This document shows positions 23,354-31,599 of a stretch of DNA of 46,537 bases, piece by piece (positions within the stretch are counted from its first letter, which is position 1; every line of letters begins with the position of its first letter). This DNA comes from Caenimonas sedimenti (GTDB lineage Bacteria; Pseudomonadota; Gammaproteobacteria; Burkholderiales; Burkholderiaceae_C), in NCBI RefSeq assembly GCF_007833165.1, contig NZ_VOBQ01000029.1:1-46537 (forward strand), read 5' to 3'. The notes beneath the pieces were generated by a model that ran no database searches, had not been told where the DNA came from, and was given only the letters and a program-made list of their open reading frames with translations. A program made the position numbers and the translations under genes.

Positions 23354-25447
23354 TCAACCCTCCCGGAGGGTGAGCACCGAGTTCTCGCTCAGCGCGTAGA
23401 TCACGTCGCCCGAGGCCATCAGGCCCTGGACGAAGTTCAGCGCGCCCGGCAAGGCGCCAAGACGGACGCCGTGCCGGAACGCCTGCGCCTGGCCCGCGAC
23501 CAGCCGGGGCGCGCCACCGGCAGCGTCCAGCTTGAACAGGGTGACGCGCGAGAACCCCGTCACGCCATCGGAATTGGTGAGCGTGAAGAACACTTCGCCG
23601 TTGGGGCGCACCGCCATCGCCGTCAACGCGCCCGTCGTTCCGGCGCCGGCCACCGGCGCGAGCAGCGTCGGCGCGCCACCTTCCGGTCCGATGCGCCGGA
23701 CATTGCCCAGCCGCGTGTCGAGCACGTGGACACGGCCGGTCGCATCGACGGCCAGCACCGATGGCGCGTGGTAATCCGCAGACAGGTCGCCTGGCGTGCC
23801 CGCGCCGAAGATGAATTCTCGGCCGCGCGCACCGGAGAAGGTCGACACCACGCCGGCCGGCGTGATCTTGCGGATCGTGTTGCCGTACTTGTAGCTGGAC
23901 GTGTGCGCAAACCAGCCGGTGGACGTGATGTCGGGCGCGTCACCGACGAACAGGTTGCCTTGCAGGTCGAATGCCAGCCCCTGCGGTCGGGCGAAGGTGG
24001 CTTCCAGCGCCGGCCCGTCGGCAAAGCCCAGCACCCCGGGCTGCCCCGCGAAAATGCTCTGCGAGCCATCCGGCGCGACGCGCACGATGGCGCGGTTGCG
24101 CACGCCATACAAGTTGCCGGCCGCGTCGATCGCCAGTCCGCCTTGCGATGGGAAGCCGGAGAAGAGCGTGGAAACGATGCCTTGCGGCGTCACCTTGCGT
24201 ACGTTTTCCCGTTGCACGTCCAGCAGATACAGATTGCCGGCGGCATCCAGGGCCATCGACCCGTTCAGCTGGTCGAACCGCGCGGCCGCGCCGGTGCCGT
24301 CGGCGCGGCCATTCCGCGGCGCGCGGCCGATGACCGCCACGTGGGCTCCCTCCCCAGCGGTGATGCGGCGGATGACCGCATTGCCGGTGTCCGCGAGCAC
24401 CAGGTCACCGTTGGCCAGCACCGCCAGCCCTGTCAGGGTATTGAAGCGGGCGCCGGTCCCCGGGTTTTCGTCGTAGCCGGCGGCGTCCCAGACGCCGGCG
24501 ACGGTGCGCACCGAGCCGTCCAGCCCAAGCCGCACGACGCTGGCCTCGCGCAGGGCATAGACGGCGTCGGCACCGGCGGCAACGGTCGCCCTGCGCGCGT
24601 ATTCGGGGACCGTCCCCGGCAGGGTCGTCACTTGGCCCTGGGGGGTCATGCGGCGCCAGCGGTCGCCATCCAGCACGAGGAAATCTCCGCCGGCGAGCCG
24701 CACCAGGCCGTGCAACGCCGAGAAGCCCGCTGCCGCGCCCGTCCCGTCCACCGATGCGGTGTTGGTGGGGCCGCCAGCCACGGACGTGACCCTGCCGTCG
24801 GGCGCCATCTTCCGGACGGCGAGATTGCCTGCATCGATGAAATAGAAATCCTGGCCGTCGTAGACCAGCCTCCCCGGCAGCTTCATGCGCGCGGTGGCGC
24901 CGTCGCCATCGACGAAGCCGCCATTGGGAAAGGGTTGGGGCAGCCCCGCCACGAGCTCGAACACGGACGCTTCCCCGGTGCGCTCCACGAGACGGTAGAT
25001 GGCACCCATGCCGCCCGCCGCGGCATAGAGCGTGCCCTGGGCGTCGACCGCCATGCCGCTCATCGAGATGTACGGGAACTGGGCCAGGTAGCGCACGTCC
25101 CCGGCGGCCGTGACCTTGCCGACCATGATGCCATCGGCGAAGTACACATCACCGGAAGGCGCCACCGCCAGCCATTGGGGCCGCGAGAGGCGGGCGTCCG
25201 CACCGTGGCCTTCGAGCGAACCGGGGCCGCCCAATCCGCCAGCCAGCAAGGCGATGCCGGCGGCGGAAGGCGCGGGCGTCGGGGCCGGTGTCGGCGCGGA
25301 CGTGGGCGCCGGGGTCGGCGCGGGAGTGGGTGCCGGCGCGGGGTCCGAGCCGCCGCCGCCGCAGCCCGCCAGGGCGAGCAGCGCGGAGCCGCCGATGCCC
25401 GCGGCGAAGCCGCGGCGCGTGAGGGAGTGATCCGGGGGGTTCGTCAT
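23354..25447 (-). CDS. NHL-repeat beta-propeller lipoprotein
   Basis: 697 residues from ATG 25447. The N-terminus L-T-R-R-G-F-A-A-G-I-G-G then L-A-L-A-G-C is a Tat-like signal with lipobox, followed by a poly-Gly and P-A-P-T linker (about residues 35-65). The rest has repeating units such as G-L-A-V-L-A-N-G-D-L-V-L-A-D-T-G-N-A-V-I-R-R-I and G-L-A-F-D-L-Q-G-N-L-F-V, typical of NHL six-bladed propellers; enough for about two propellers. Probably surface or periplasmic and protein- or ligand-binding. The substrate is unknown. A decayed relative of its tail follows downstream. Lies between ruvB and the remnant. Confidence 0.85.
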   Translation of the reverse strand: MTNPPDHSLTRRGFAAGIGGSALLALAGCGGGGSDPAPAPTPAPTPAPTSAPTPAPTPAPSAAGIALLAGGLGGPGSLEGHGADARLSRPQWLAVAPSGDVYFADGIMVGKVTAAGDVRYLAQFPYISMSGMAVDAQGTLYAAAGGMGAIYRLVERTGEASVFELVAGLPQPFPNGGFVDGDGATARMKLPGRLVYDGQDFYFIDAGNLAVRKMAPDGRVTSVAGGPTNTASVDGTGAAAGFSALHGLVRLAGGDFLVLDGDRWRRMTPQGQVTTLPGTVPEYARRATVAAGADAVYALREASVVRLGLDGSVRTVAGVWDAAGYDENPGTGARFNTLTGLAVLANGDLVLADTGNAVIRRITAGEGAHVAVIGRAPRNGRADGTGAAARFDQLNGSMALDAAGNLYLLDVQRENVRKVTPQGIVSTLFSGFPSQGGLAIDAAGNLYGVRNRAIVRVAPDGSQSIFAGQPGVLGFADGPALEATFARPQGLAFDLQGNLFVGDAPDITSTGWFAHTSSYKYGNTIRKITPAGVVSTFSGARGREFIFGAGTPGDLSADYHAPSVLAVDATGRVHVLDTRLGNVRRIGPEGGAPTLLAPVAGAGTTGALTAMAVRPNGEVFFTLTNSDGVTGFSRVTLFKLDAAGGAPRLVAGQAQAFRHGVRLGALPGALNFVQGLMASGDVIYALSENSVLTLREG
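25270..25342 (-). repeat. Low-complexity Pro/Ala/Thr linker repeats in the NHL lipoprotein gene
   Basis: Short tandem units encoding P-A-P-T and a variant P-T-S-A recur about seven times on the minus strand. It is an extended spacer between the lipid anchor and the propeller, and a likely site of length variation. Confidence 0.7.
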
Positions 25448-25568
25448 GGAACGCAATCATGGCCAGGAGGAATACAGCGGGCCAACGCCTTTGCCAGACT
25501 TCACAAATGTTCCAACCGGCTTTACCGCGGCAGCACGCGGGCAACAAGCCGCGTCGCTTTCGCGCGAC

Positions 25569-26627
25569 TCAACTGCCGAACAGCTCTCCCGCGCTCTTCG
25601 GCGGCACCACGCCCAGGTGCCGGTACGCCGCGAGCGTGGCGATGCGCCCGCGCGGCGTGCGCTGCAGGTAGCCCTGCTGGATGAGGTAGGGCTCGATCAC
25701 GTCTTCGATGGTGTCGCGTTCCTCGCCGATGGAGGCCGCCACGTTGTCGAGCCCGACCGGTCCGCCGTCGAAGCGGTGGATCACGGCTTCCAGCAGCTTG
25801 CGGTCCATCACGTCGAAGCCCTGCGGGTCGACGTCGAGCATGGCCAGTGCCTTGTGCGCGATCTCCCGGCTGATGTGGCCCGTGCCCTTGACGTCGGCGT
25901 AGTCGCGCACGCGGCGCAGCAGCCGGTTGGCGATGCGCGGGGTGCCGCGCGAGCGGCGCGCGATCTCCGCGCCGCCCTCGGCGTCCAGCGGGGCTTTCAG
26001 CAATCCCGCGCTGCGCGTGACGATGCGCGCGAGCTCCTCCGGCGTGTAGAACTCCAGCCGCGCGACGATGCCGAAGCGGTCGCGCAGCGGATTCGTGAGC
26101 ATGCCGGCCCGCGTGGTCGCGCCCACCAGCGTGAACGGCTGCAGGTCGAGCTTGATCGAGCGGGCGGCGGGGCCCTCGCCGATCATGATGTCGATCTGGT
26201 AGTCCTCCAGCGCCGGGTAGAGGATTTCCTCGACGACCGGCGAGAGCCGGTGGATCTCGTCGATGAACAGGACGTCGTTCTTCTCGAGGTTGGTCAGCAG
26301 CGCCGCCAGGTCCTTCGGCTTCTCCAGCACCGGCCCCGAGGTCGAGCGCAGGTTGACGCCCAGCTCGTTGGCGATGATGTGCGACAGCGTCGTCTTGCCC
26401 AGGCCGGGCGGGCCGAACAGCAGCACGTGGTCGAGCGCCTCGCCGCGCTTGCGCGCCGCCCCGATGAAGATCTCCAGCTGCTCGCGGGTCTTGGCCTGCC
26501 CCACGTACTCCGCCAGGCCTTTGGGGCGCAGCGCGCGCTCGATGGCCTCTTCGGCCGGTGACGCGGGCGCCGCCGAGACCACGCGCTTGTCGGGCGCGGG
26601 CGCGAAATCGTCGGTGTGGATCGCCAC
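25569..26627 (-). CDS. ruvB: Holliday junction branch-migration helicase RuvB
   Basis: 352 residues, normal length. Hexameric AAA+ motor that drives branch migration with RuvA. Walker A G72-P-P-G-L-G-K-T79; Walker B L-F-I-D-E-I-H-R-L (about 120-128); sensor 1 region V-G-A-T-T-R-A-G (about 168); arginine finger region R-S-R-G-T-P-R-I-A (about 215); C-terminal winged helix ending in R-T-P-R-G-R. Starts 10 bases after ruvA. The run HK-RR-ruvA-ruvB is one likely transcript; I saw no LexA box in front. Confidence 0.98.
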   Translation of the reverse strand: MAIHTDDFAPAPDKRVVSAAPASPAEEAIERALRPKGLAEYVGQAKTREQLEIFIGAARKRGEALDHVLLFGPPGLGKTTLSHIIANELGVNLRSTSGPVLEKPKDLAALLTNLEKNDVLFIDEIHRLSPVVEEILYPALEDYQIDIMIGEGPAARSIKLDLQPFTLVGATTRAGMLTNPLRDRFGIVARLEFYTPEELARIVTRSAGLLKAPLDAEGGAEIARRSRGTPRIANRLLRRVRDYADVKGTGHISREIAHKALAMLDVDPQGFDVMDRKLLEAVIHRFDGGPVGLDNVAASIGEERDTIEDVIEPYLIQQGYLQRTPRGRIATLAAYRHLGVVPPKSAGELFGS

Positions 26628-26637
26628 GGCTGCGGGC

Positions 26638-27213
26638 CTAGCGCGCCAGCGCCTTCAGCGCCTGCTTGATGCCGTCGCTGACGCCGATGTCCTTCGGCAG
26701 CGACTTGAGCGTGGCCGCCGCTTCCTTGTCGCTGTAGCCCAGCGCCAGCAGGGCCTGCAGGATGTCGGCCTGGGCGTCACTGGCGCCGCCGAGCGCGGCA
26801 TTGCCCAGGTCCGCGCCGAACTTGCCCTTCAGTTCGAGCAGCAGCCGCTCCGCCGTCTTCTTGCCGATGCCCGGCACCTTGACGAGGCGGCTGGCGTCCT
26901 GCGCCGTCACCGCCTGCGCGATGTCGCCCACGCTCATGCCGCTCAGCAGGCCCAGCGCGGTGCGCGGACCCACACCGGAAATCTTGATGAGCTGGCGGAA
27001 AGCCTCGCGCTCGCCGGCGGTGCCGAAGCCGAAGAGAACCTGCGCGTCTTCGCGCACGACGAAATGGGTGAGCAGCGTGACCTTCTCGCCCAGCCCCGGC
27101 AGGTTGTAGAAAGTGCTCATGGGCACGTCGACCTCGTAGCCGACACCGCTGCAATCCACCAGCACCTGCGGCGGGTTCTTGTCGGCCAGCACGCCGTTCA
27201 GGCGGCCGATCAT
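26638..27213 (-). CDS. ruvA: Holliday junction DNA-binding subunit RuvA
   Basis: 191 residues. M-I-G-R-L-N-G at the start, then an OB-fold, two helix-hairpin-helix motifs (I-S-G-V-G-P-R-T-A-L about 78-87 and V-P-G-I-G-K-K-T-A-E about 113-122) for junction DNA, and a C-terminal domain binding RuvB. Its ATG overlaps the stop of the response regulator gene by the ATGA pattern (27210-27213), so ruvAB translation may be coupled to that two-component system. The gene body is normal. Confidence 0.97.
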   Translation of the reverse strand: MIGRLNGVLADKNPPQVLVDCSGVGYEVDVPMSTFYNLPGLGEKVTLLTHFVVREDAQVLFGFGTAGEREAFRQLIKISGVGPRTALGLLSGMSVGDIAQAVTAQDASRLVKVPGIGKKTAERLLLELKGKFGADLGNAALGGASDAQADILQALLALGYSDKEAAATLKSLPKDIGVSDGIKQALKALAR

Positions 27214-27869
27214 GGGCGGACCAGGCCGCGCCGTGCGGCTTCGAGCGCGGCTTCGGCGCGGGAGGACACGTTGAGCTTGCGGTAGATCTGCTTGATGTAG
27301 TCCGCGATGGTGTGGCGCGACAGGCCGAACTGCTGCGCGATTTCGGGCAGGGTGTAGCCCTTCGCGACGCGTTGCAGCACCTCCGTCTCTCGGTCGGTCA
27401 GGTGCACCTGTTCCTCGAGCTGGCGCATGGCCGCCTGCCGCATTTCGGCCGCGGTGGCGAAATACGCCAGCACGCGGCGCGCGATCGGTGGCGAGAGCGG
27501 CGGTTCGCCATCGACCATGCGCAGCAGCTGGGCCACCAGGGTTTCGCGCGGTTGCTCCTTCAGGAGGTAACCGAAAGCGCCAGCCTGCAAAGCGGGGAAC
27601 AGGTGGTCGTCGTCGTCGTAGATGGTCACCACCACCGGCAGCGCCTGCGGCTGCGCGCGGCGCAGGGCGGCGACGACGTCCAGCCCGCTGCCGTCCGGCA
27701 GGCCCAGGTCGATCAGGGCCAGGTCGAACCGGCCGCCCTGGATGCATCGCAGCGCCTCGTCCCGGCGCGCGGCGCTGGTCACCTGGAGTTCGGGGAACGC
27801 ACTGATCGCCACTTCTCCCAGCCAGGCGCGGATGTCGGGCAGGTCTTCGACGATCAGGGCGTGCTTCAT
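27210..27869 (-). CDS. NarL/LuxR-family response regulator
   Basis: 219 residues. Receiver domain with acidic pair E8-D9, phosphoacceptor D54 in A-L-I-D54-L-G-L-P-D-G, and a late Lys in L-L-K-E-Q-P (about 103). C-terminal LuxR helix-turn-helix L-T-D-R-E-T-E-V-L-Q-R-V-A-K-G-Y ... G-L-S-R-H-T-I-A-D-Y-I-K-Q-I-Y (about 147-195). Partner of the kinase at 27866-29719, overlapping it by 4 bases. It is followed by ruvA with a further 4-base overlap. Target genes are not evident; autoregulation is likely. Confidence 0.95.
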   Translation of the reverse strand: MKHALIVEDLPDIRAWLGEVAISAFPELQVTSAARRDEALRCIQGGRFDLALIDLGLPDGSGLDVVAALRRAQPQALPVVVTIYDDDDHLFPALQAGAFGYLLKEQPRETLVAQLLRMVDGEPPLSPPIARRVLAYFATAAEMRQAAMRQLEEQVHLTDRETEVLQRVAKGYTLPEIAQQFGLSRHTIADYIKQIYRKLNVSSRAEAALEAARRGLVRP

Positions 27870-29719
27870 GTGCGATCGATGTTAGCGGATTGCGCGAGCG
27901 GTACCGTCAGGGACAGGCGGGTGCCGCCCGCCGCGCCGCCGCCCAGCGTGTACTCACCGCGCAACTGGCGGATGCGCCGTTCGATGCTCAACAGGCCATG
28001 GCCCCGGCCGGCCTGGGCCACCCCCGGCGGCAGGCCGGCCCCATCGTCTTCCACCTCCATGCGCAGGGCTGCGCCTACCAGGGCGATGCGCACGGCACAG
28101 TGGCGAGCACGGCTGTGCCGGATGGTGTTGGAGATCGCTTCGCGCAGCACGCGCGTCAGTTGCACGTGGGTGCGGGCGGGCAGCACCAGGCCGTCCGGCG
28201 GCTCACCCGCTTCCCAATGCGCCTCGATGCCGGCGGCCACCAGCCGGGTCACCGTCTCGGCCCGCCAGTCGGCCAGCACGTCGGCCGCCAGCGACGGCTC
28301 GCCGGTCAGGCCGCGCACGGACAGGCGCATCTCGTCCAGCGCCTGCCGGGCCATGCCGGCGACGCGCTCCCGGTCGTCCACATGCAGGCTGGCCTGCGCG
28401 ATGGTGAGCAGCTTGGCGCCCAGGTCATCGTGCAGGTCGGACGCGATGCGCTGGCGCTCCGTCTGCGCGGCTTGCGCCGCGCGCAGCGTGGTCAGCTGCT
28501 CGTAGTTGCGCTCCAGCTCGCGGGACTTTTCCGCCACGCGCTGCTCCAGCACCACGTTGGCGGTTTCCGCCTGGTGCAGCGCCTGCACGAACAGCTGGAT
28601 CAGGCGCACGCCGATCACCGCAAACACGAACGGCATCGCGAAGTGGATCAGGTGGATCTTGGGCAGCGGCAGCAGGTCGTTCTGCAGCGCGATCTCCAGA
28701 GCCACCAGCACCAGGGCCACGGCCAGCACGCCGCCCATGAGCCAGAACTCGCGGCGGCGGCGGCGCCAGGCGACCACGAAGAACCAGATCACGCAAGCTG
28801 CGAATTCGACCGCCGTCAGGTTGTAGACCGTGCTCGCGGCGCGCAGCAGGTGCTCGCGCCCGGCCAGGGCCAGGACCACGGGGACCACCAGCGCCTGCAG
28901 CCAGAGGAGGGCGTCGACCCACGGCCTCCGCCGCTCCAGGTAGCGCATCAGGAACAGATAGGCGCACGCCAGGATGGGCGGGAACGCGCTGCAGATCAGG
29001 ATCTCCGTCTGCAGGTGTCCCAATGGCACGTTCTGCACGAAGAGCCGCGCGCTGAGCAGGCTCCAGCCGATCGAGAACAGGCCGAAGTAGAACAGGTACG
29101 TGTCCTTGCGCCGCAGCGCCGCCAGGCCGAGCATGGACACGCCGAGCGCGCCGATGGTGGCAGCGATGATCTGCGCCACGGTGATGTTCCAGAACAGCTG
29201 GCGGTCGTAGGCCGGCTGCAGTTCCTCCCGGGGCCCGATCTGCAGGGCCGACAAGCCGGCGGCCCGCTGGCGAGCCGAAACCTCGCGCGCGGCAAAGCCG
29301 GTCACCCGCACCACCAGTTCGTTCGTGCCGGGCCGCAGCAGCGCGCGCGGCAAGGGAAGCAAGTGCGGGTAGTAGCAGTTGCGGGCGACGGGCGCGGACA
29401 TCAGGCCGCCACTGCCCACCAGTTCGCCGTTGAGCGAGACCTCCAGGTTGGTGCAGGCGCGCTGCACGTAGACACCCAGCAGCCCGGCGTCCAGGGGCGC
29501 CTCGAAGCGCAGGCGATACCAGACGTCGCCGGTATGGCCCGGGAAGGTGGTTTCCCAGTTGTGCGGCAGGGCGACCGGCTGCCATTCGCCGGTGGGCCCC
29601 GCCGGGGTGCCGATCGCCGCTTGCGCCTGGTTCAGTTCCAGCACGGCGGCCGGCGCACCGCCGGCCACCAGCAGGCAGAGAACGGCGACAATCCTTCGCA
29701 AGACCCAAAGCATGCCCAT
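27866..29719 (-). CDS. Membrane sensor histidine kinase (7TM-DISM-like, HPK7)
   Basis: 617 residues. Signal peptide, then an extracellular beta-rich domain with W-Y-R-L-R-F (about 67-72) like the 7TMR-DISM sensing domain, then about seven hydrophobic segments (about 180-380), a coiled segment, and an HPK7 dimerisation/phosphoacceptor box E-R-Q-R-I-A-S-D-L-H430-D-D-L-G. The ATPase domain shows N-T-I-R-H-S-R-A and D-D-G-A-G-L-P. It would sense a periplasmic or membrane signal and phosphorylate the regulator overlapping its 3' end. The start at 29719 has GGAG 6 bases upstream and lies over the phoH start on the other strand. Confidence 0.9.
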   Translation of the reverse strand: MGMLWVLRRIVAVLCLLVAGGAPAAVLELNQAQAAIGTPAGPTGEWQPVALPHNWETTFPGHTGDVWYRLRFEAPLDAGLLGVYVQRACTNLEVSLNGELVGSGGLMSAPVARNCYYPHLLPLPRALLRPGTNELVVRVTGFAAREVSARQRAAGLSALQIGPREELQPAYDRQLFWNITVAQIIAATIGALGVSMLGLAALRRKDTYLFYFGLFSIGWSLLSARLFVQNVPLGHLQTEILICSAFPPILACAYLFLMRYLERRRPWVDALLWLQALVVPVVLALAGREHLLRAASTVYNLTAVEFAACVIWFFVVAWRRRRREFWLMGGVLAVALVLVALEIALQNDLLPLPKIHLIHFAMPFVFAVIGVRLIQLFVQALHQAETANVVLEQRVAEKSRELERNYEQLTTLRAAQAAQTERQRIASDLHDDLGAKLLTIAQASLHVDDRERVAGMARQALDEMRLSVRGLTGEPSLAADVLADWRAETVTRLVAAGIEAHWEAGEPPDGLVLPARTHVQLTRVLREAISNTIRHSRARHCAVRIALVGAALRMEVEDDGAGLPPGVAQAGRGHGLLSIERRIRQLRGEYTLGGGAAGGTRLSLTVPLAQSANIDRT

Positions 29720-30659
29720 GATTCTCCGTCACAGCTTCACCCCGGCCAGCAACACCCGCCTGTCCCACCTGTGCGGACCGCTCGACGAGCACCTGCGCAC
29801 CATCGAGGAAGCCCTGCAGGTCCGCATCGGCCACCGCCAGGAGCACTTTCGCGTCGAGGGTCCCAAGGCCAAGGCGGAGCGCGCGATGAACGTGCTGCAG
29901 GCGATGTACGAGATGGCCGGCCGCACGATCCCCCGCGAGCGCGTGCAGCTGATGGTGGCCGGCGATGCGCCACTGCAGGAGGACGAAGACGGTGCGATGG
30001 TCCTGCAGACGCGGCGCAGCGACCTGAAGGCGCGCACGCCGAACCAGAGCGTGTACCTCGAGAACATCGCCAGCCACGACATCACCTTCGGCATCGGCCC
30101 CGCCGGCACCGGCAAGACCTACCTGGCGGTCGCGTGCGCGGTCGATGCGCTGGAGCGCAGCGCGGTGCAGCGCATCGTGCTCACGCGTCCCGCGGTCGAG
30201 GCCGGCGAGAAGCTCGGCTTCCTGCCGGGCGACCTGTCGCAGAAGGTGGACCCTTACCTGCGGCCGCTCTACGACGCGCTGTACGAGCTGATGGGCATGG
30301 AGCGTGTGGTGAAGGCTTTCGAGCGCAACGCGCTGGAAGTCGCGCCGCTCGCCTTCATGCGCGGCCGCACCTTGAACAATGCCTTCGTCATCCTCGACGA
30401 AGCGCAGAACACCACGCCGGAGCAGATGAAGATGTTCCTCACCCGCATCGGCTTCGGCAGCAAGTGCGTGGTGACGGGTGACATCAGCCAGATCGACCTC
30501 CCCAAGGGCCACCTGTCGGGGCTGGTCGATGCCGAACGCGTGCTGCGGCGCGTGAAGGGCATCGCCCACACGCGGTTCACCAGCGCCGACGTGGTGCGGC
30601 ATCCATTGGTGGCACGCATCGTCGATGCATACGACGCCGCCCGCGGCAAGGACGCATGA
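29718..30659 (+). CDS. phoH: PhoH-family ATPase (PhoL/YbeZ type)
   Basis: 313 residues. RNA-associated ATPase, usually linked to YbeY and ribosome maturation. Walker A G127-P-A-G-T-G-K-T134; Walker B-type F-V-I-L-D-E-A-Q-N (about 230-238); V-T-G-D-I-S-Q-I-D-L-P near 255. Start M-I-L-R-H-S-F at 29718 fits relatives; ATG 29712 is an alternative. There is no clear ribosome site, and the start overlaps the kinase start on the opposite strand. The next gene, ybeY, overlaps its stop by ATGA at 30656. Cytoplasmic. Confidence 0.95.
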   Translation: MILRHSFTPASNTRLSHLCGPLDEHLRTIEEALQVRIGHRQEHFRVEGPKAKAERAMNVLQAMYEMAGRTIPRERVQLMVAGDAPLQEDEDGAMVLQTRRSDLKARTPNQSVYLENIASHDITFGIGPAGTGKTYLAVACAVDALERSAVQRIVLTRPAVEAGEKLGFLPGDLSQKVDPYLRPLYDALYELMGMERVVKAFERNALEVAPLAFMRGRTLNNAFVILDEAQNTTPEQMKMFLTRIGFGSKCVVTGDISQIDLPKGHLSGLVDAERVLRRVKGIAHTRFTSADVVRHPLVARIVDAYDAARGKDA

Positions 30660-31162
30660 CAAGCCGTCATTCCCGCCCCCCGCCTTCGCGGAGGGCAGGC
30701 TCGGGCGGGAATCCAGGGCTTCCATTGGATCTCACTTTGCAGTTCGGCCGCTTCGCCGACGCGGCGGTGCATCGTTCGGTGTTGAAGACGCCCAAGGTGA
30801 AAACCTGGATCGCGCAGGCCTTGCTGCGGCCCGGGGAGATCGCGGTCCGCATCGTCGGCGAGGACGAAGGGCGTGCGCTCAACCTTCAGTACCGCGGCAA
30901 GGACTACGCGACCAACGTGCTGACCTTCGACTACACGCGCGAACCGCAGGTGGCCGCGGACCTCGTGCTGTGCGGCCCCGTGGTGGCCGCCGAAGCCCGT
31001 GCGCAGGGCAAGACGCTGGAAGCGCACTACGCGCACCTGCTGGTGCACGGCACGTTGCATGCGCAGGGTTATGACCACGAGAGCGGCGAACGGGATGCGC
31101 TCGAGATGGAGGCGCTGGAGATCCTGCTGCTGGGGGCGCTGGGCTTCGAGAATCCGTACTAG
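30656..31162 (+). CDS. ybeY: Endoribonuclease/rRNA maturation factor YbeY
   Basis: 168 residues if ATG 30656 is used. YbeY needs zinc and works in 16S rRNA 3' processing and ribosome quality control. The motif H-L-L-V-H-G-T-L-H-A-Q-G-Y-D-H near the C-terminus holds the three metal His. The first 23 codons derive from a REP-like palindromic repeat (30664-30717) and do not resemble YbeY; a TTG at 30725 gives M-D-L-T-L-Q-F-G, close to the normal family start. The true start is therefore uncertain: the overlap with the phoH stop favours 30656, homology favours 30725. Ends in a 4-base convergent overlap with dtd. Confidence 0.93.
   Translation: MTSRHSRPPPSRRAGSGGNPGLPLDLTLQFGRFADAAVHRSVLKTPKVKTWIAQALLRPGEIAVRIVGEDEGRALNLQYRGKDYATNVLTFDYTREPQVAADLVLCGPVVAAEARAQGKTLEAHYAHLLVHGTLHAQGYDHESGERDALEMEALEILLLGALGFENPY
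30664..30717. repeat. REP-like palindromic repeat at the ybeY 5' end
   Basis: Left arm ATTCCCGCC (30669-30677) and right arm GGCGGGAAT (30704-30712), with an inner hairpin CCGC-CTTC-GCGG (30680-30691). The outer motif GTCATTCCCGC...GCGGGAATCCA is the type of intergenic palindrome common in Comamonadaceae genomes (knowledge, not checked). Here it is inside the annotated reading frame. Confidence 0.7.
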
Positions 31163-31599
31163 CGCACCGTCAACGGGATCGTCACCGGCCCGTCGTTGAC
31201 CAGGTGCACCTTCATGTCGGCCGCGAACTCACCGGTCTGCACCACCGGATGCGCGGCCCGCGCCTGCGCCACGAAGTAATCGTAGAGCCGCCGGCCCTCC
31301 TCCGGCGCGGCGGCATTCGTGAAGCTCGGCCGGTTGCCACCGCTGGTGTCGGCCGCCAGCGTGAACTGGCTGACCAGCAGCAGGCCACCCGCCACGTCCT
31401 GCACGCTGCGGTTCATCTTGCCGGCGTCGTCGCTGAAGACGCGCAGCTTCAGGATCTTGGCGAGCAGCTTGTCGGCCTGCGCCTCGCTGTCGCCGCGTTC
31501 GGCGCACACCAGCACGAGGAAGCCATGACCGATCTCCCCGGTCACGCGCCCGTCCACCAGCACTTTCGCTTCACTCACCCGTTGCGCGACGGCCAGCAT
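31159..31599 (-). CDS. dtd: D-aminoacyl-tRNA deacylase
   Basis: 146 residues. Removes D-amino acids wrongly attached to tRNA. Motifs S-Q-F-T-L (about residue 77-81) and the Gly-cisPro stretch N-D-G-P-V-T (about 134-139) are intact. N-terminus M-L-A-V-A-Q-R-V matches the usual start, whose ATG overlaps the stop of the CDF gene (TGATG). Convergent with ybeY over 4 bases. Cytoplasmic. Co-transcription with the CDF gene is likely. Confidence 0.95.
   Translation of the reverse strand: MLAVAQRVSEAKVLVDGRVTGEIGHGFLVLVCAERGDSEAQADKLLAKILKLRVFSDDAGKMNRSVQDVAGGLLLVSQFTLAADTSGGNRPSFTNAAAPEEGRRLYDYFVAQARAAHPVVQTGEFAADMKVHLVNDGPVTIPLTVR

Noticed and set aside
27185..27215. LexA box before ruvA
   Set aside because: No CTGT-N8-ACAG-like site was found around the ruvA start or in the upstream genes by eye.
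27890..30481. 863-codon frame on the plus strand
   Set aside because: Runs antisense to the kinase and then out of frame through phoH; no start, motif or ribosome site supports it.
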